From Comamonadaceae bacterium (GTDB lineage: Bacteria; Pseudomonadota; Gammaproteobacteria; Burkholderiales; Burkholderiaceae_C), in contig CANBVJ010000033.1 of the NCBI GenBank assembly GCA_947372865.1, positions 1 through 37,181 of the forward strand: a stretch of DNA of 37,181 nucleotides, in the 5' to 3' direction. How positions within the stretch are numbered: position 1 is the first letter of the stretch; each line of letters starts with the position of its first letter. Positions 10,460 to 17,943 of this stretch are shown here, in pieces. The notes under the pieces were generated by a model. That model did no database searches and had not been told where the DNA came from. It was given only the letters and a program-made list of their open reading frames with translations. Both the position numbers and the translations under genes were made by a program.

Positions 10460-11850
10460 CCACGAACCCGACGATTTGTAACGCCCGTGATGCAGTCGCC
10501 TGGCTCAGCGCCCAAGGCATTGCCCGGGTGGAAGTGGTGTTTGCCGACCTGACCAGCGTGGCGCGCGGCAAGGTGATGGACACGGCCAGTTTTGTCCAGT
10601 CCCTGGGCGCCAAGTTGCCCACGCTGCTGCTGGGCCTGACCGTGACCGGCGGCGAGCCGCCCGACGTGTTCAAACGCATCTTCCCGCCCAGCTTTCCGGA
10701 CATGGCGCTGCAGCCAGACTGGCACACCTTGGTGCGCTGTCCGCTCTCGCGGGTGCCCACGGCTACCGTGGTTTGCGATCTGGCCGCGCGCTTTAGCGCC
10801 GCCGACGGCCACACCGACTATGACGTGGCCGACCTATCGCCGCGGCAACTGCTCCAGCACACCCTGGCGCGCCTACAGGCGGCGGGCTACCGGGCGCTGG
10901 TAGCGCCGGAGCTGGAGTTCTTTTTGGTGCACCCTGAGCGCAACGCGCAAGGCGGCTTGCAGGTGGCGCGCGGCATGTCGGGACAAGTGCCGCACATCGA
11001 GAGTTCGCACGACCTGGGCTCCGCCGAGACGGCGCAGACCTTTGCGCCCTTTTTTGACGACCTGTGGGCGGCGTGCGAAACGCAGGGCATTCCGATCTCA
11101 GGCTACGGCCACGAATCGGCCACCGGGCAGTACGAAGTTAATTTGCGGCCCGGCGAGCCGCTGGCGCAGGCCGATGCGGTGTTTCGCTTCAAGCGCCTGG
11201 CGCGCGAAATCGCCCGGCGCCACGGCTGCTTGGCCACCTTCATGGCCAAGCCCTACCTGAACGAGCCCGGCACCGGCATGCACTGGCATGTGAGTCTGAG
11301 CGACGCCCACGGCCACAACGCCTTCAGCGCCGCAGACGACAGCGCGCACCCGCGCCTAGCGCACTTTATTGGCGGATGGCAAGCGTCCACCCCCGGCGCC
11401 ATGGCGGTGCTGGCGCCCTATGTGCATTCCTACTTGCGCATTGCCCGCCCCGACGCGTCCCCGGCCCATGCCGACTGGGGCTTTGATGACCGCACGGTGG
11501 CTTTTCGCATTCCCCAGTCTGACACGGCCAACCGCCGCCTGGAACACCGCCTGCCCGGCGGCGACGCCAACCCCTACTTGGCGCTGGCGCTGATGCTGGG
11601 CACCGGCCTGATCGGCATGCAGCAGCAACTTGCGCCCAGCCCCGCGCGCGGCGACGGTGCAAATGCAGCCACCGCGCCCCTGCCCCGGAACCTGGACGAC
11701 GCACTGCTGGCGTTAGAAAACTGCCCGCTCCTGGGCGAAGTGTTTGGTGCTGGTTTTATCGGGCTGTACGCCATGGTCAAACGCCACGAGCTGACCGAGC
11801 AAGCGGCGGATGCCGGCTTTGCGCTGCGGCATTTGTTGGACCGGAGCTAG
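10456..11850 (+). CDS. Glutamine synthetase family protein (gamma-glutamyl ligase, PuuA-like)
   Basis: ATP-dependent ligase of the glutamine synthetase fold, 464 residues. Catalytic-domain motifs include LVAPELEFFLV (metal Glu, about 149-159), GHESATGQYEVNLRPG (about 217-232), MAKPYLNEPGTGMHWHVSLSD with the substrate His (about 260-280), and ANRRLEHRLPGGDANPYLALAL (about 358-379). The N-terminus carries the beta-grasp-like segment RVEVVFADLTSVARGKVMD. The sequence resembles gamma-glutamylpolyamine or related amine ligases more than the ammonia-assimilating GlnA, but no polyamine gene lies nearby, so the amine substrate is unknown. The start is TTG at 10456, overlapping the toxin stop as TTGA; no in-frame ATG exists near the N-terminus. 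It converges with the DUF2789 gene. Confidence 0.85.
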   Translation: MTTNPTICNARDAVAWLSAQGIARVEVVFADLTSVARGKVMDTASFVQSLGAKLPTLLLGLTVTGGEPPDVFKRIFPPSFPDMALQPDWHTLVRCPLSRVPTATVVCDLAARFSAADGHTDYDVADLSPRQLLQHTLARLQAAGYRALVAPELEFFLVHPERNAQGGLQVARGMSGQVPHIESSHDLGSAETAQTFAPFFDDLWAACETQGIPISGYGHESATGQYEVNLRPGEPLAQADAVFRFKRLAREIARRHGCLATFMAKPYLNEPGTGMHWHVSLSDAHGHNAFSAADDSAHPRLAHFIGGWQASTPGAMAVLAPYVHSYLRIARPDASPAHADWGFDDRTVAFRIPQSDTANRRLEHRLPGGDANPYLALALMLGTGLIGMQQQLAPSPARGDGANAATAPLPRNLDDALLALENCPLLGEVFGAGFIGLYAMVKRHELTEQAADAGFALRHLLDRS

Positions 11851-11864
11851 GTGGGTCGCTGCGT

Positions 11865-12086
11865 TTACCGCAGGGCTAAGTTCAATTGGTCCACCAACTC
11901 TGCCCAATCCGCATCATTGGCCAACTGCTCTTTGAGGAAATGGCTTTGGCCGGGCGTCCAGAACGCGGCGTCTTCCAGGCGCGTAGACGCGTTCAGAGGC
12001 CGGTGTGATTGCAGGAACGCCGCGATGGACTTGCCATCGTTGGCCAGCCCGAGCTGCTTGAACAGTTCTGTAAAAGTGGGGATCAT
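11865..12086 (-). CDS. DUF2789 family small protein
   Basis: A 73-residue protein of unknown function that I recognise as DUF2789-like: MIPTFTELFKQLGLAND, then a central HRPL segment, the FWTPGQSHFLKEQLANDADWAEL core and a short C-terminus. It is predicted to be small, helical and cytoplasmic with no membrane segment. The start at 12086 is supported by a strong GGAGGA ribosome-binding site 8 bases upstream; an upstream in-frame extension to 12251 looks non-coding. It lies downstream of the cytochrome operon on the same strand, 55 bases from the preceding gene, but has its own good translation signal. Confidence 0.85.
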   Translation of the reverse strand: MIPTFTELFKQLGLANDGKSIAAFLQSHRPLNASTRLEDAAFWTPGQSHFLKEQLANDADWAELVDQLNLALR

Positions 12087-12141
12087 GTTGCACGTTCCTC
12101 CAAGGTTTTGAGCGCTTATTTCACCAACAAGCGGCCCCGTT

Positions 12142-12420
12142 TTACGTGATCTTGAACACGGTACGCAACACAGCGGTGCCGCGTTTTTCTTCAAACACCG
12201 CCCATTGTTTGATGCCTTTGACCAGCATTTGCTGGCTGACGTCTTTGACAACGGCCTTGGTTTTGCGCTTTTCGGTCAGCCAATCCTGCACATGCGCATA
12301 GGTGTGGCCGGGCGCGCCCGTGGGGAGCAGCAGGGTTTTGCCGGCGACGGTGCCAGCAGCTTGGACGGTGATTTCAGTAGCGGGCACGGGGCAGGCAGGT
12401 AGCGTGGCCAAAGCGGCCAC
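12142..12420 (-). CDS. Hypothetical protein at the end of the SHP cytochrome operon
   Basis: I do not recognise this protein. The best start is GTG at 12420, giving about 92 residues: a short apolar N-terminus (VAALATLPACPVP) and then a region rich in Lys and Val with HTYAHVQDWLTEKRK and WAVFEEKRGTAVLRTVFKIT. It begins 4 bases after the cytochrome b stop on the same strand, so it is probably cotranscribed. The N-terminal cysteine is not in a good lipobox and I see no heme motif. The frame could start further upstream inside the cytochrome b gene, but that part is the out-of-frame shadow of it. The coding status itself is moderately uncertain. Confidence 0.5.
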   Translation of the reverse strand: MAALATLPACPVPATEITVQAAGTVAGKTLLLPTGAPGHTYAHVQDWLTEKRKTKAVVKDVSQQMLVKGIKQWAVFEEKRGTAVLRTVFKIT

Positions 12421-12424
12421 AGCC

Positions 12425-13090
12425 CTATTGTGATGCGCTGCTGGCCTGCGCCGCGTCCAGTGCCTGCGGCGCATCGCGCCATTGCAGGTACCAAAAGGCA
12501 GCCACGGCCAGCAGCAGCACCAGCGCCACCGACCACCAGGCCCGCGCAATGCCCTCAGAAGGCTTGCCCTGCTTGACGCCGGTCACCATGGCGCGCGGCA
12601 GGTTTTCGCGGTGCAGAACGCTGGCCACCGCCACGCCGGCAAGGTGGATGCCGACCAGCACCAGCATGGCGTTGCCCGCGAATTCATGCACCTCGCCCAG
12701 CCAGTCGCCGCCAAGTTCGTTGTAGACCGCGTAGCCGCTGGCCACGATGGCTGCACCCACGATCAGCATCAGCACAATCGCCACGGCGCCTGCCGGGTTG
12801 TGGCCGATGTAGTGCGCCGGGCGCCCCGCCACCAGGCCTTTGAGGTAGCCACCCACCGCAGACGGTCCGCGCACAAAGCTGCCAAAGCGCGCATAACGCG
12901 TGCCCAACACGCCCCAAACCAGCCGAAAGGCGATCAGCCCGCCCATGGTGTAACCCAGGGTGACGTGCAACAGGCGCCAGCTTTCGCTCTCGGCGCTGAT
13001 ATAGGCGCCGGCAAAACACAGCGCCAGCAACCAGTGGAAGGTGCGCACGGGGGCGTCCCAGACGAGGATTTTGGAATCAAGGGGAGTCAT
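12425..13090 (-). CDS. Cytochrome b/b561-type membrane protein of the SHP cluster
   Basis: Inner-membrane di-heme cytochrome b that probably passes electrons between the quinone pool and the two periplasmic c-type cytochromes encoded upstream. The 221 residues have four to five hydrophobic segments (about 18-32, 42-62, 100-122, 137-160, 182-200). Candidate heme ligands are His19 (TFHW), His42 (LLHVTLGY), His97 (IGHNPAG), His135 (EVHEFAGN) and His149 (GIHLAGV). It is third in the order DUF1924/SHP, diheme cytochrome c, cytochrome b. The same trio is known from Rhodobacter sphaeroides and other proteobacteria. The C-terminal 20 residues (PQALDAAQASSASQ) are low-complexity. Confidence 0.9.
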   Translation of the reverse strand: MTPLDSKILVWDAPVRTFHWLLALCFAGAYISAESESWRLLHVTLGYTMGGLIAFRLVWGVLGTRYARFGSFVRGPSAVGGYLKGLVAGRPAHYIGHNPAGAVAIVLMLIVGAAIVASGYAVYNELGGDWLGEVHEFAGNAMLVLVGIHLAGVAVASVLHRENLPRAMVTGVKQGKPSEGIARAWWSVALVLLLAVAAFWYLQWRDAPQALDAAQASSASQ

Positions 13091-13132
13091 AGTGGTCTTG
13101 GGTTCGGTGGCCGGTAGTGGCTTGGACGTGGC

Positions 13133-13618
13133 TTATTTGGGAATGCGCACTTCGTGCTCGTTGAAATTGCCCTCGGCGGCGTGGCCGTGGCAGGCGCCGC
13201 AGTTGGCCGCGCCGCCCACCGAGGCGCGCTTGAACACGCTGGCGCTCACCTCGTCGTGCTGGCGCACAAACCATGCGGACTTGCTGATGCGGTTGTCGAG
13301 CGGCGTGTCGCTCAAGCGGCGCCCAGTGCCCGCGTTGGCCTGCAGCCAAGTGCTGATTTGCTTGGCTGTGGCAGCGTCCAGCGAAGCGTCGGTGCCAAAG
13401 TGCTTGGGCAGATGGGCCATGAGCTGCTGCCAAGACTGCGCTGGCAGCATGCCTGCTGGATAAGCAATGTGGCAAGCCGCGCACTCGGTTTTGTACAAGG
13501 GCAGAGGCGCCGGGTTGGAGCGGCCAAAGTCCGCCTGGGCGGCGCTGGCAAAGCCCAGCGCCGCCCAGGCAGTCAGCAAGGCAGCGCGCAAGCGCGCAGA
13601 AGTGGTGTGGTTTGTCAT
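13133..13618 (-). CDS. Diheme cytochrome c (DHC family)
   Basis: Periplasmic diheme cytochrome c of the DHC type, which donates electrons to SHP in the systems studied. The 161-residue precursor has a signal peptide (hydrophobic core LLTAWAALGFASA, probable cleavage after AQA near residue 29). Two heme-binding motifs are present: CAACH at 46-50 and CGACH at 140-144. Between them lies a helical region with His66-type candidate axial ligands. An AAGG-type ribosome-binding site precedes ATG 13618. It starts 18 bases after the SHP gene ends, and 42 bases separate it from the cytochrome b gene. Confidence 0.92.
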   Translation of the reverse strand: MTNHTTSARLRAALLTAWAALGFASAAQADFGRSNPAPLPLYKTECAACHIAYPAGMLPAQSWQQLMAHLPKHFGTDASLDAATAKQISTWLQANAGTGRRLSDTPLDNRISKSAWFVRQHDEVSASVFKRASVGGAANCGACHGHAAEGNFNEHEVRIPK

Positions 13619-13636
13619 GGGAAACCTTTCTTGAAC

Positions 13637-14095
13637 TTAGGGTTTGAGCGTGAGCAACCAAGCAATCACATCGGCTTTTTCGCCTGCGCTGCATTCGCGG
13701 CCGACCACGTCGTTGCAATTACGGCGGAACCATTTTTCGGTTTTGGCGGCGTCGGTAAAGCGTTCGGGGTTGGCGGCGGGCGCCATGGGCCGGATGGACT
13801 TGCCGGTGCTGGCATGCTTGCCGTCCACGGTGGGCGTGGCGGTGTGGCAAGAGGCGCAGGCCCAGTCGTGCCCGTGCTTTTGGGTAAAAAACGCTTGCCC
13901 ACGCGCGGCCTGCGGAGCTTGGCCAGACTGCGCGGCATACGTGGCCAGTTGCTCAGTGGCGTTGAGCGCATACGCGGGTAACGCCGCGACGCCTGCGGCC
14001 AGGGCCAGCAAAGCGGTCGCACTGCGCGCAGCAAACCCGCGTCGCCAAAGGAGCCAAGGGGTGCTTAACAAAACGGGCAAATAGAAAAGTGGCAT
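13637..14095 (-). CDS. DUF1924 / SHP-type cytochrome c
   Basis: Mono-heme c-type cytochrome of the SHP (sphaeroides heme protein, DUF1924) family. SHP is unusual in having an Asn residue that can leave the heme iron so that O2, NO or other small ligands bind. The 152-residue protein has one heme motif, CASCH at 80-84, and the diagnostic RRNCNDVVGRECSAGEKADVI-type segment near 124-143, which holds the candidate Asn ligand (126 or 128) and two cysteines (127 and 135) that may form a disulfide. The start at 14095 has a clear AAGGAG. The N-terminus is odd: two hydrophobic stretches (about 3-17 and 26-42), so export may use an internal or anchored signal. It is first in the operon. Confidence 0.9.
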   Translation of the reverse strand: MPLFYLPVLLSTPWLLWRRGFAARSATALLALAAGVAALPAYALNATEQLATYAAQSGQAPQAARGQAFFTQKHGHDWACASCHTATPTVDGKHASTGKSIRPMAPAANPERFTDAAKTEKWFRRNCNDVVGRECSAGEKADVIAWLLTLKP

Positions 14096-14102
14096 AGCGG
14101 CT

Positions 14103-14136
14103 CCTTAATCTGCATATTCGCATACGCAGATTAAGG
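14103..14136. promoter_or_regulatory. Inverted-repeat operator or leader hairpin upstream of the SHP gene
   Basis: CCTTAATCTGC at 14103-14113 and GCAGATTAAGG at 14126-14136 are perfect 11-bp arms with a 12-base spacer. On the minus strand the downstream arm ends in AAGG, part of the SHP ribosome-binding site AAGGAG. The site could be a dimeric regulator operator or, in mRNA, a hairpin that hides the ribosome-binding site. Confidence 0.7.
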
Positions 14137-14156
14137 CGATGTAAAGCCCTTCGCCA

Positions 14157-14207
14157 GCCCAAAAAGCAAAGAAGGGTGCGAAATGCACGCATGCACTTCG
14201 CACCCTT
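14157..14207 (-). terminator. Intrinsic terminator of the liv operon
   Basis: An 11-bp perfect stem (AAGGGTGCGAA, arms at 14172-14182 and 14197-14207) lies 47 bases after the livF stop on the minus strand, with a small internal TGCA/TGCA pairing in the loop. It is followed by a T-rich run (CTTTGCTTTTTGG). It separates the transporter operon from the cytochrome operon. Confidence 0.8.
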
Positions 14208-14253
14208 TGGGGGTCTGCCCACCCACGCCAGGCGGGTGTGCGCGCAGCGGCGC

Positions 14254-14976
14254 TTAGTGGCCGCCGCCCAGGTAAGCGGCCTTGACCGCCGGGTCGTCTT
14301 GCAGCTTGGACGCTTCACCATGCACCGAGATGCGGCCGTTTTCCAGCACGTAGCCGTAGTCCGCCACTTTGAGGGCGGCAGCGGCAAACTGCTCCACCAG
14401 CAGCATGGTCACACCGCGCGACTTGAGGTCGCTGATGATGCGGAAAACCTCTTCCACCAAGATGGGCGCCAGGCCCATGGAGGGCTCGTCGAGCAGCACG
14501 ATCTCGGGGTTGAGCATGACCGCGCGGGCCATGGCCAGCATTTGCTGCTCGCCACCCGACAAGGTGCCGGCGAGCTGGTTGCGGCGCTCTTTGAGACGGG
14601 GGAACAGTTCCATAGCGCGTTCCAGATCGCCCTGCACGTCGCCCTTAGGGCGGCTGCCGGTCAGGCGCGGAAAGGCGCCCAGGATCAGGTTATCCGTCAC
14701 CGTCATGGTGGCAAACACGCGCCGGCCCTCAGGCGAATGCGCCAGGCCAAGCTTGGCGATGGTGTAAGACTCCATGCCGTCGGTGCGTGTGCCGTTCAGG
14801 GTGATCTGACCGGCGGTGGGCGCGATCATGCCGGAGATGGCGCGCATGGTGGTGGTTTTGCCAGCGCCATTGGAGCCGATCAGCGTGACCACTTTACCCT
14901 TGGGCACTTCCATGGAAATACCATGCAAGACTTGCACTTTGCCGTAACCGGCTTCTAGGTTTTTGATACTCAACAT
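14254..14976 (-). CDS. livF: Branched-chain amino acid ABC transporter ATP-binding protein (LivF-type)
   Basis: Cytoplasmic ATPase that powers uptake through the membrane permeases encoded upstream. The 240-residue length is typical of LivF. Visible motifs are Walker A GSNGAGKTT at about 34-42, signature LSGGEQQMLAMARA at about 138-151, Walker B VLLDEPSMGLAP at about 159-170 and the H-loop region LLVEQ. The gene starts 19 bases after the permease/ATPase fusion stops and is the last gene before the terminator. The exact substrate of this transporter (leucine/isoleucine/valine, urea, amides or others) cannot be fixed from the ATPase. Confidence 0.93.
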   Translation of the reverse strand: MLSIKNLEAGYGKVQVLHGISMEVPKGKVVTLIGSNGAGKTTTMRAISGMIAPTAGQITLNGTRTDGMESYTIAKLGLAHSPEGRRVFATMTVTDNLILGAFPRLTGSRPKGDVQGDLERAMELFPRLKERRNQLAGTLSGGEQQMLAMARAVMLNPEIVLLDEPSMGLAPILVEEVFRIISDLKSRGVTMLLVEQFAAAALKVADYGYVLENGRISVHGEASKLQDDPAVKAAYLGGGH

Positions 14977-14995
14977 ATGCGGGTGTCCTGTACGT

Positions 14996-16927
14996 TCAAG
15001 CGGCCGGAGCGCCCAGATAGGCCTCGATCACTTTTTCATCGGCCTGTACTTCGGCGGGCTTGCCTTCGGCAATCTTTTGCCCGAAGTCGAGCACCGACAC
15101 GTTGTCGCAAATACTCATCACCACGTCCATGTGGTGCTCGATCAGGATCACGGTGATGCCGTGGTCGCGGATCTTGCGGATGATGGTGATCAGCTCTTTG
15201 ATGTCGGGCGCGGTCAGGCCAGCGGCGGGTTCGTCGAGCAGCAGCAACTGCGGGTCGAGCGCCAGGGCACGGGCAATTTCCAGCAGACGTTGCTTGCCAT
15301 AAGGCAGATTGCGCGCTTCTTCGCTGGCCAGGTCGCCCAGGCCCACAAAGTGCAGCAAGCCCATGCCGCGCTCAATACCGGCCTGGTCTTCGCGCTTGTA
15401 ACGCGGCGTGTGCAAGGCCACGTCGATCAGATTGCTCTCAAAGGTGTGGTGCAAACCAACCTGCACGTTTTGCAACGCTGTCATTTCGCCGAAGAGCTGC
15501 ACATTCTGGAACGTGCGCGCAATGCCAGACAAAGCGATGTCCGACGAGGTACGTCCCACCACAGCGCGTCCGGCAAACTCGATGTCGCCGGCCGTAGGTA
15601 CATAAATGCCGGTCAGCACGTTCATCATCGTGCTCTTGCCCGAGCCATTGGGCCCGATCAGGCCGTGGATGGTGCCACGCTTGATGCGCAAGTCCACATT
15701 GTTGAGCGCCTTAAGGCCGCCAAACTGCATCAGCACGCCTTTGGCCACCAGCAGGTCGCTGCCAGCCGCACTGTGCGCGGCGTTGGACGCCACGGTTATT
15801 GCGTCCTTGCCCAGGTCCATGCCCTTGTAGTCGCCACCGAGCGCGGCGCGGCGGAAGAACAGCTTGCGGAAAAATCCGACGATGCCGTCTTGCAAGTAAT
15901 AGACCACAAACAAAATCATCAGGCCAAAGATCGACAGACGCCAGTCGGTGATCGACTGCAGCCAGAACGAAAACGCCGCCAGCGCAATCGTGCCGAGCAC
16001 CGGAATCGCCATGGCGCGCGGGGTTGTGGTCTTTTTGGCCACGCCGATGACAGCACCAATCAACATCAGCACCGCCAGCGTGGACGACACCTGACGGAAC
16101 ATTTCCAGGTCATCAAGCAGCTTGGGCAAAATCACAATGATGGCCGCACCCAGCAAGGAGCCTGTGCGGGATTTGCGCCCACCCATGATCACGGCAAGCA
16201 AGAACAAAACCGTCAACTCGAAGTTGTAGGTGTTGGGCGAGATGTACTGCTCGGAATACGAATACAGGCAACCCGCCAGACCGGCAAAACCGGCGCTGAT
16301 CACAAAGGCGTACACCTTGTAGCGGTACACGGACACACCCATGCAGTCAGACGCCACCGGGCTGCCACGCAGCGCTTCAAACGCGCGACCGAGTTGCGAT
16401 TTCAAAATCCGGTCCACCACCACCAAGGACAGCACCATCAGGCCGAACACCATCCAGTAAAAACCATGCTCGTCGAGCTTGGCGCCAAACAGGTCGGGCT
16501 TGGGCACTTTGATGCCCAAGGGGCCTTCGGTCAGGAAGTCCATCTCGTTGATCAGGATCTGGATGATGGTGCCAAACGCCAGGGTCACCATCGCCAGATA
16601 GGGGCCGGTCACGCGCAGCGCGGGCAGCGCCAGCAGCGCACCAAAGCCGGCAGTAATGCCAATGCTGGCCGGAATGATGAGCCACAGCGGTGCGCCCAGC
16701 TTCATGAACAGAACACCGGCGGTGTACGAACCCACGCCAAACAGGCCCGCGTGGCCAAGCGACACCTGGCCGGTGTAGCCCACCACGATGTCCAGGCCGA
16801 ACAGCAGAATGGCGTAAATCATGATCGTGCCGATCATGTGGATGTAGTACGGGTTGTCGAGGTACAGCGGCGCCGCGCCCAAGAGCGCCAGAGCGGCAAC
16901 AGCCACGGAAAGAGACTTGCGATTCAT
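14996..16927 (-). CDS. livM-livG: Fused ABC transporter permease and ATP-binding protein (LivM-LivG fusion)
   Basis: A single 643-residue protein joins a LivM-type permease (about 1-355) to a LivG-type ATPase (about 391-643). The permease has the family motif YTGQVSLGHAGLFGVGSY (about 51-68) and the EAA-like region GRAFEALRGSPVASDCMGV (about 180-198). The ATPase has Walker A GPNGSGKST (425-433), a degenerate signature NLPYGKQRLLEIARAL, Walker B LLLLDEPAAGL and the LivG-typical C-terminus. The linker (about 356-390) contains Arg, Gly and Ala residues. Two additional hydrophobic segments near 282-297 and 304-324 seem to be inserted before the last permease helix compared with ordinary LivM. ATG 16927 is preferred to a TTG two codons earlier. 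It starts 2 bases after livH ends. Confidence 0.93.
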   Translation of the reverse strand: MNRKSLSVAVAALALLGAAPLYLDNPYYIHMIGTIMIYAILLFGLDIVVGYTGQVSLGHAGLFGVGSYTAGVLFMKLGAPLWLIIPASIGITAGFGALLALPALRVTGPYLAMVTLAFGTIIQILINEMDFLTEGPLGIKVPKPDLFGAKLDEHGFYWMVFGLMVLSLVVVDRILKSQLGRAFEALRGSPVASDCMGVSVYRYKVYAFVISAGFAGLAGCLYSYSEQYISPNTYNFELTVLFLLAVIMGGRKSRTGSLLGAAIIVILPKLLDDLEMFRQVSSTLAVLMLIGAVIGVAKKTTTPRAMAIPVLGTIALAAFSFWLQSITDWRLSIFGLMILFVVYYLQDGIVGFFRKLFFRRAALGGDYKGMDLGKDAITVASNAAHSAAGSDLLVAKGVLMQFGGLKALNNVDLRIKRGTIHGLIGPNGSGKSTMMNVLTGIYVPTAGDIEFAGRAVVGRTSSDIALSGIARTFQNVQLFGEMTALQNVQVGLHHTFESNLIDVALHTPRYKREDQAGIERGMGLLHFVGLGDLASEEARNLPYGKQRLLEIARALALDPQLLLLDEPAAGLTAPDIKELITIIRKIRDHGITVILIEHHMDVVMSICDNVSVLDFGQKIAEGKPAEVQADEKVIEAYLGAPAA

Positions 16928-16929
16928 CT

Positions 16930-17805
16930 TCAAACTTTCTTGATGGCGGTTTTGCCAAACAGACCGGCGGGCTTGAATGCCAGCACCAACAACAACAGCA
17001 CCAAGCCGGGCACGTCTTTGTAGCCGGTGGACAAATAGAAGCCGGTGGTGGTTTCAGCCACGCCCAAAATAATACCGCCCACAATAATGCCCAGGCCGCT
17101 GGTCAGGCCGCCAATGATGGCTACGGCAAAGGCTTTGAGGCCCAGCACCGCGCCCATGGTGGCGCCCGTGAGCGTGAGCGGCGCAATCAGCGCGCCGGCA
17201 AACGCGGCGGTAGCCGACGACAAGGCGTAGGAAAAGGTAATCACCAAGCCCGTGTTGATACCCATCAGCTTGGCCGCGTCGCGGTCATTGAAAGTGGCCA
17301 CCACGGCCTTGCCGTAAATCGTCTTGCGGTTAAAAAACTCGACTGCCAGCATCATGGCCACGGCGCCGAACACCACCAGAATTTCCATCGGCAGCACATT
17401 GGCGCCAAACACCTTCATGGGAGCCTCAGGCAAGGGCGAGGGGAACTTCAGGTCGTCGCGGCCCCAGATGTTCTCGGCCACGTTCTTGAAAATGATGCCC
17501 AGCGCAATGGTAGACATGATCCAGCCAAACTCGCTTTTGATCTTGATGGCCGGTTGCACGCCAATGCGCTCCACCACCGAGCCTTGCACCATACCAAACA
17601 CAATCACCAGGGGCAACATGACCCAGTAGTTGACGCCCTTGTTAACCAAGGTGAGGCCAACCATGGCACCCAACATCAGCGCGTCGCCCTGGCCAAAGTT
17701 CAGCGTATCCGAAGTCTGGAACGTGAGCTGGTAGCCAAACGCGATGACCGCGTAAATCATGCCCAGCGCCACGCCGCTGTAGACCAGTTGAAGCAGGATA
17801 TCCAT
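16930..17805 (-). CDS. livH: Branched-chain amino acid ABC transporter permease (LivH-type)
   Basis: Inner-membrane permease subunit that pairs with the LivM half of the fusion protein to form the channel. The 291 residues start MDILLQLVYSGVALGMIYAVIAFGYQL, with the family segment SDTLNFGQGDALMLGAM near 32-48 and about eight membrane helices. The start at 17805 follows a GGAAAAG ribosome-binding site; an in-frame extension to 17823 adds six residues that look like leader. The gene lies 138 bases downstream of the substrate-binding protein, with a strong hairpin between. Confidence 0.93.
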   Translation of the reverse strand: MDILLQLVYSGVALGMIYAVIAFGYQLTFQTSDTLNFGQGDALMLGAMVGLTLVNKGVNYWVMLPLVIVFGMVQGSVVERIGVQPAIKIKSEFGWIMSTIALGIIFKNVAENIWGRDDLKFPSPLPEAPMKVFGANVLPMEILVVFGAVAMMLAVEFFNRKTIYGKAVVATFNDRDAAKLMGINTGLVITFSYALSSATAAFAGALIAPLTLTGATMGAVLGLKAFAVAIIGGLTSGLGIIVGGIILGVAETTTGFYLSTGYKDVPGLVLLLLVLAFKPAGLFGKTAIKKV

Positions 17806-17874
17806 ATTTTCTTTTCCACCCAATAATCAAACCAACCACCCCTTGCACCGGGGCCCGTGGCGACACAGGTCGCC

Positions 17875-17915
17875 TATGAAAGAAACTCGCCAGCCCCAAC
17901 GGGCTGGCGAGTTTC
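17875..17915 (-). terminator. Strong hairpin between the binding-protein gene and livH
   Basis: A perfect 15-bp stem with a 4-base loop (arms 17882-17896 and 17901-17915, for example ACTCGCCAGCCC pairing with GGGCTGGCGAGT) ends in GAGTTTCTTTC on the minus strand. It lies 28 bases after the binding-protein stop. It is probably a partial terminator or an mRNA 3' end stabiliser, leaving more transcript for the binding protein than for the membrane genes. Confidence 0.8.
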
Positions 17916-17943
17916 ATTGCGCTAGCTTGGGCGCAAGGCCCAC

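Noticed and set aside
14963..17023. A 686-codon plus-strand open frame opposite the transporter operon
   Set aside because: It is the antisense shadow of the LivMG fusion: His/Gln/Arg-rich low-complexity text with no motifs, as expected for the reverse frame of a GC-rich gene.
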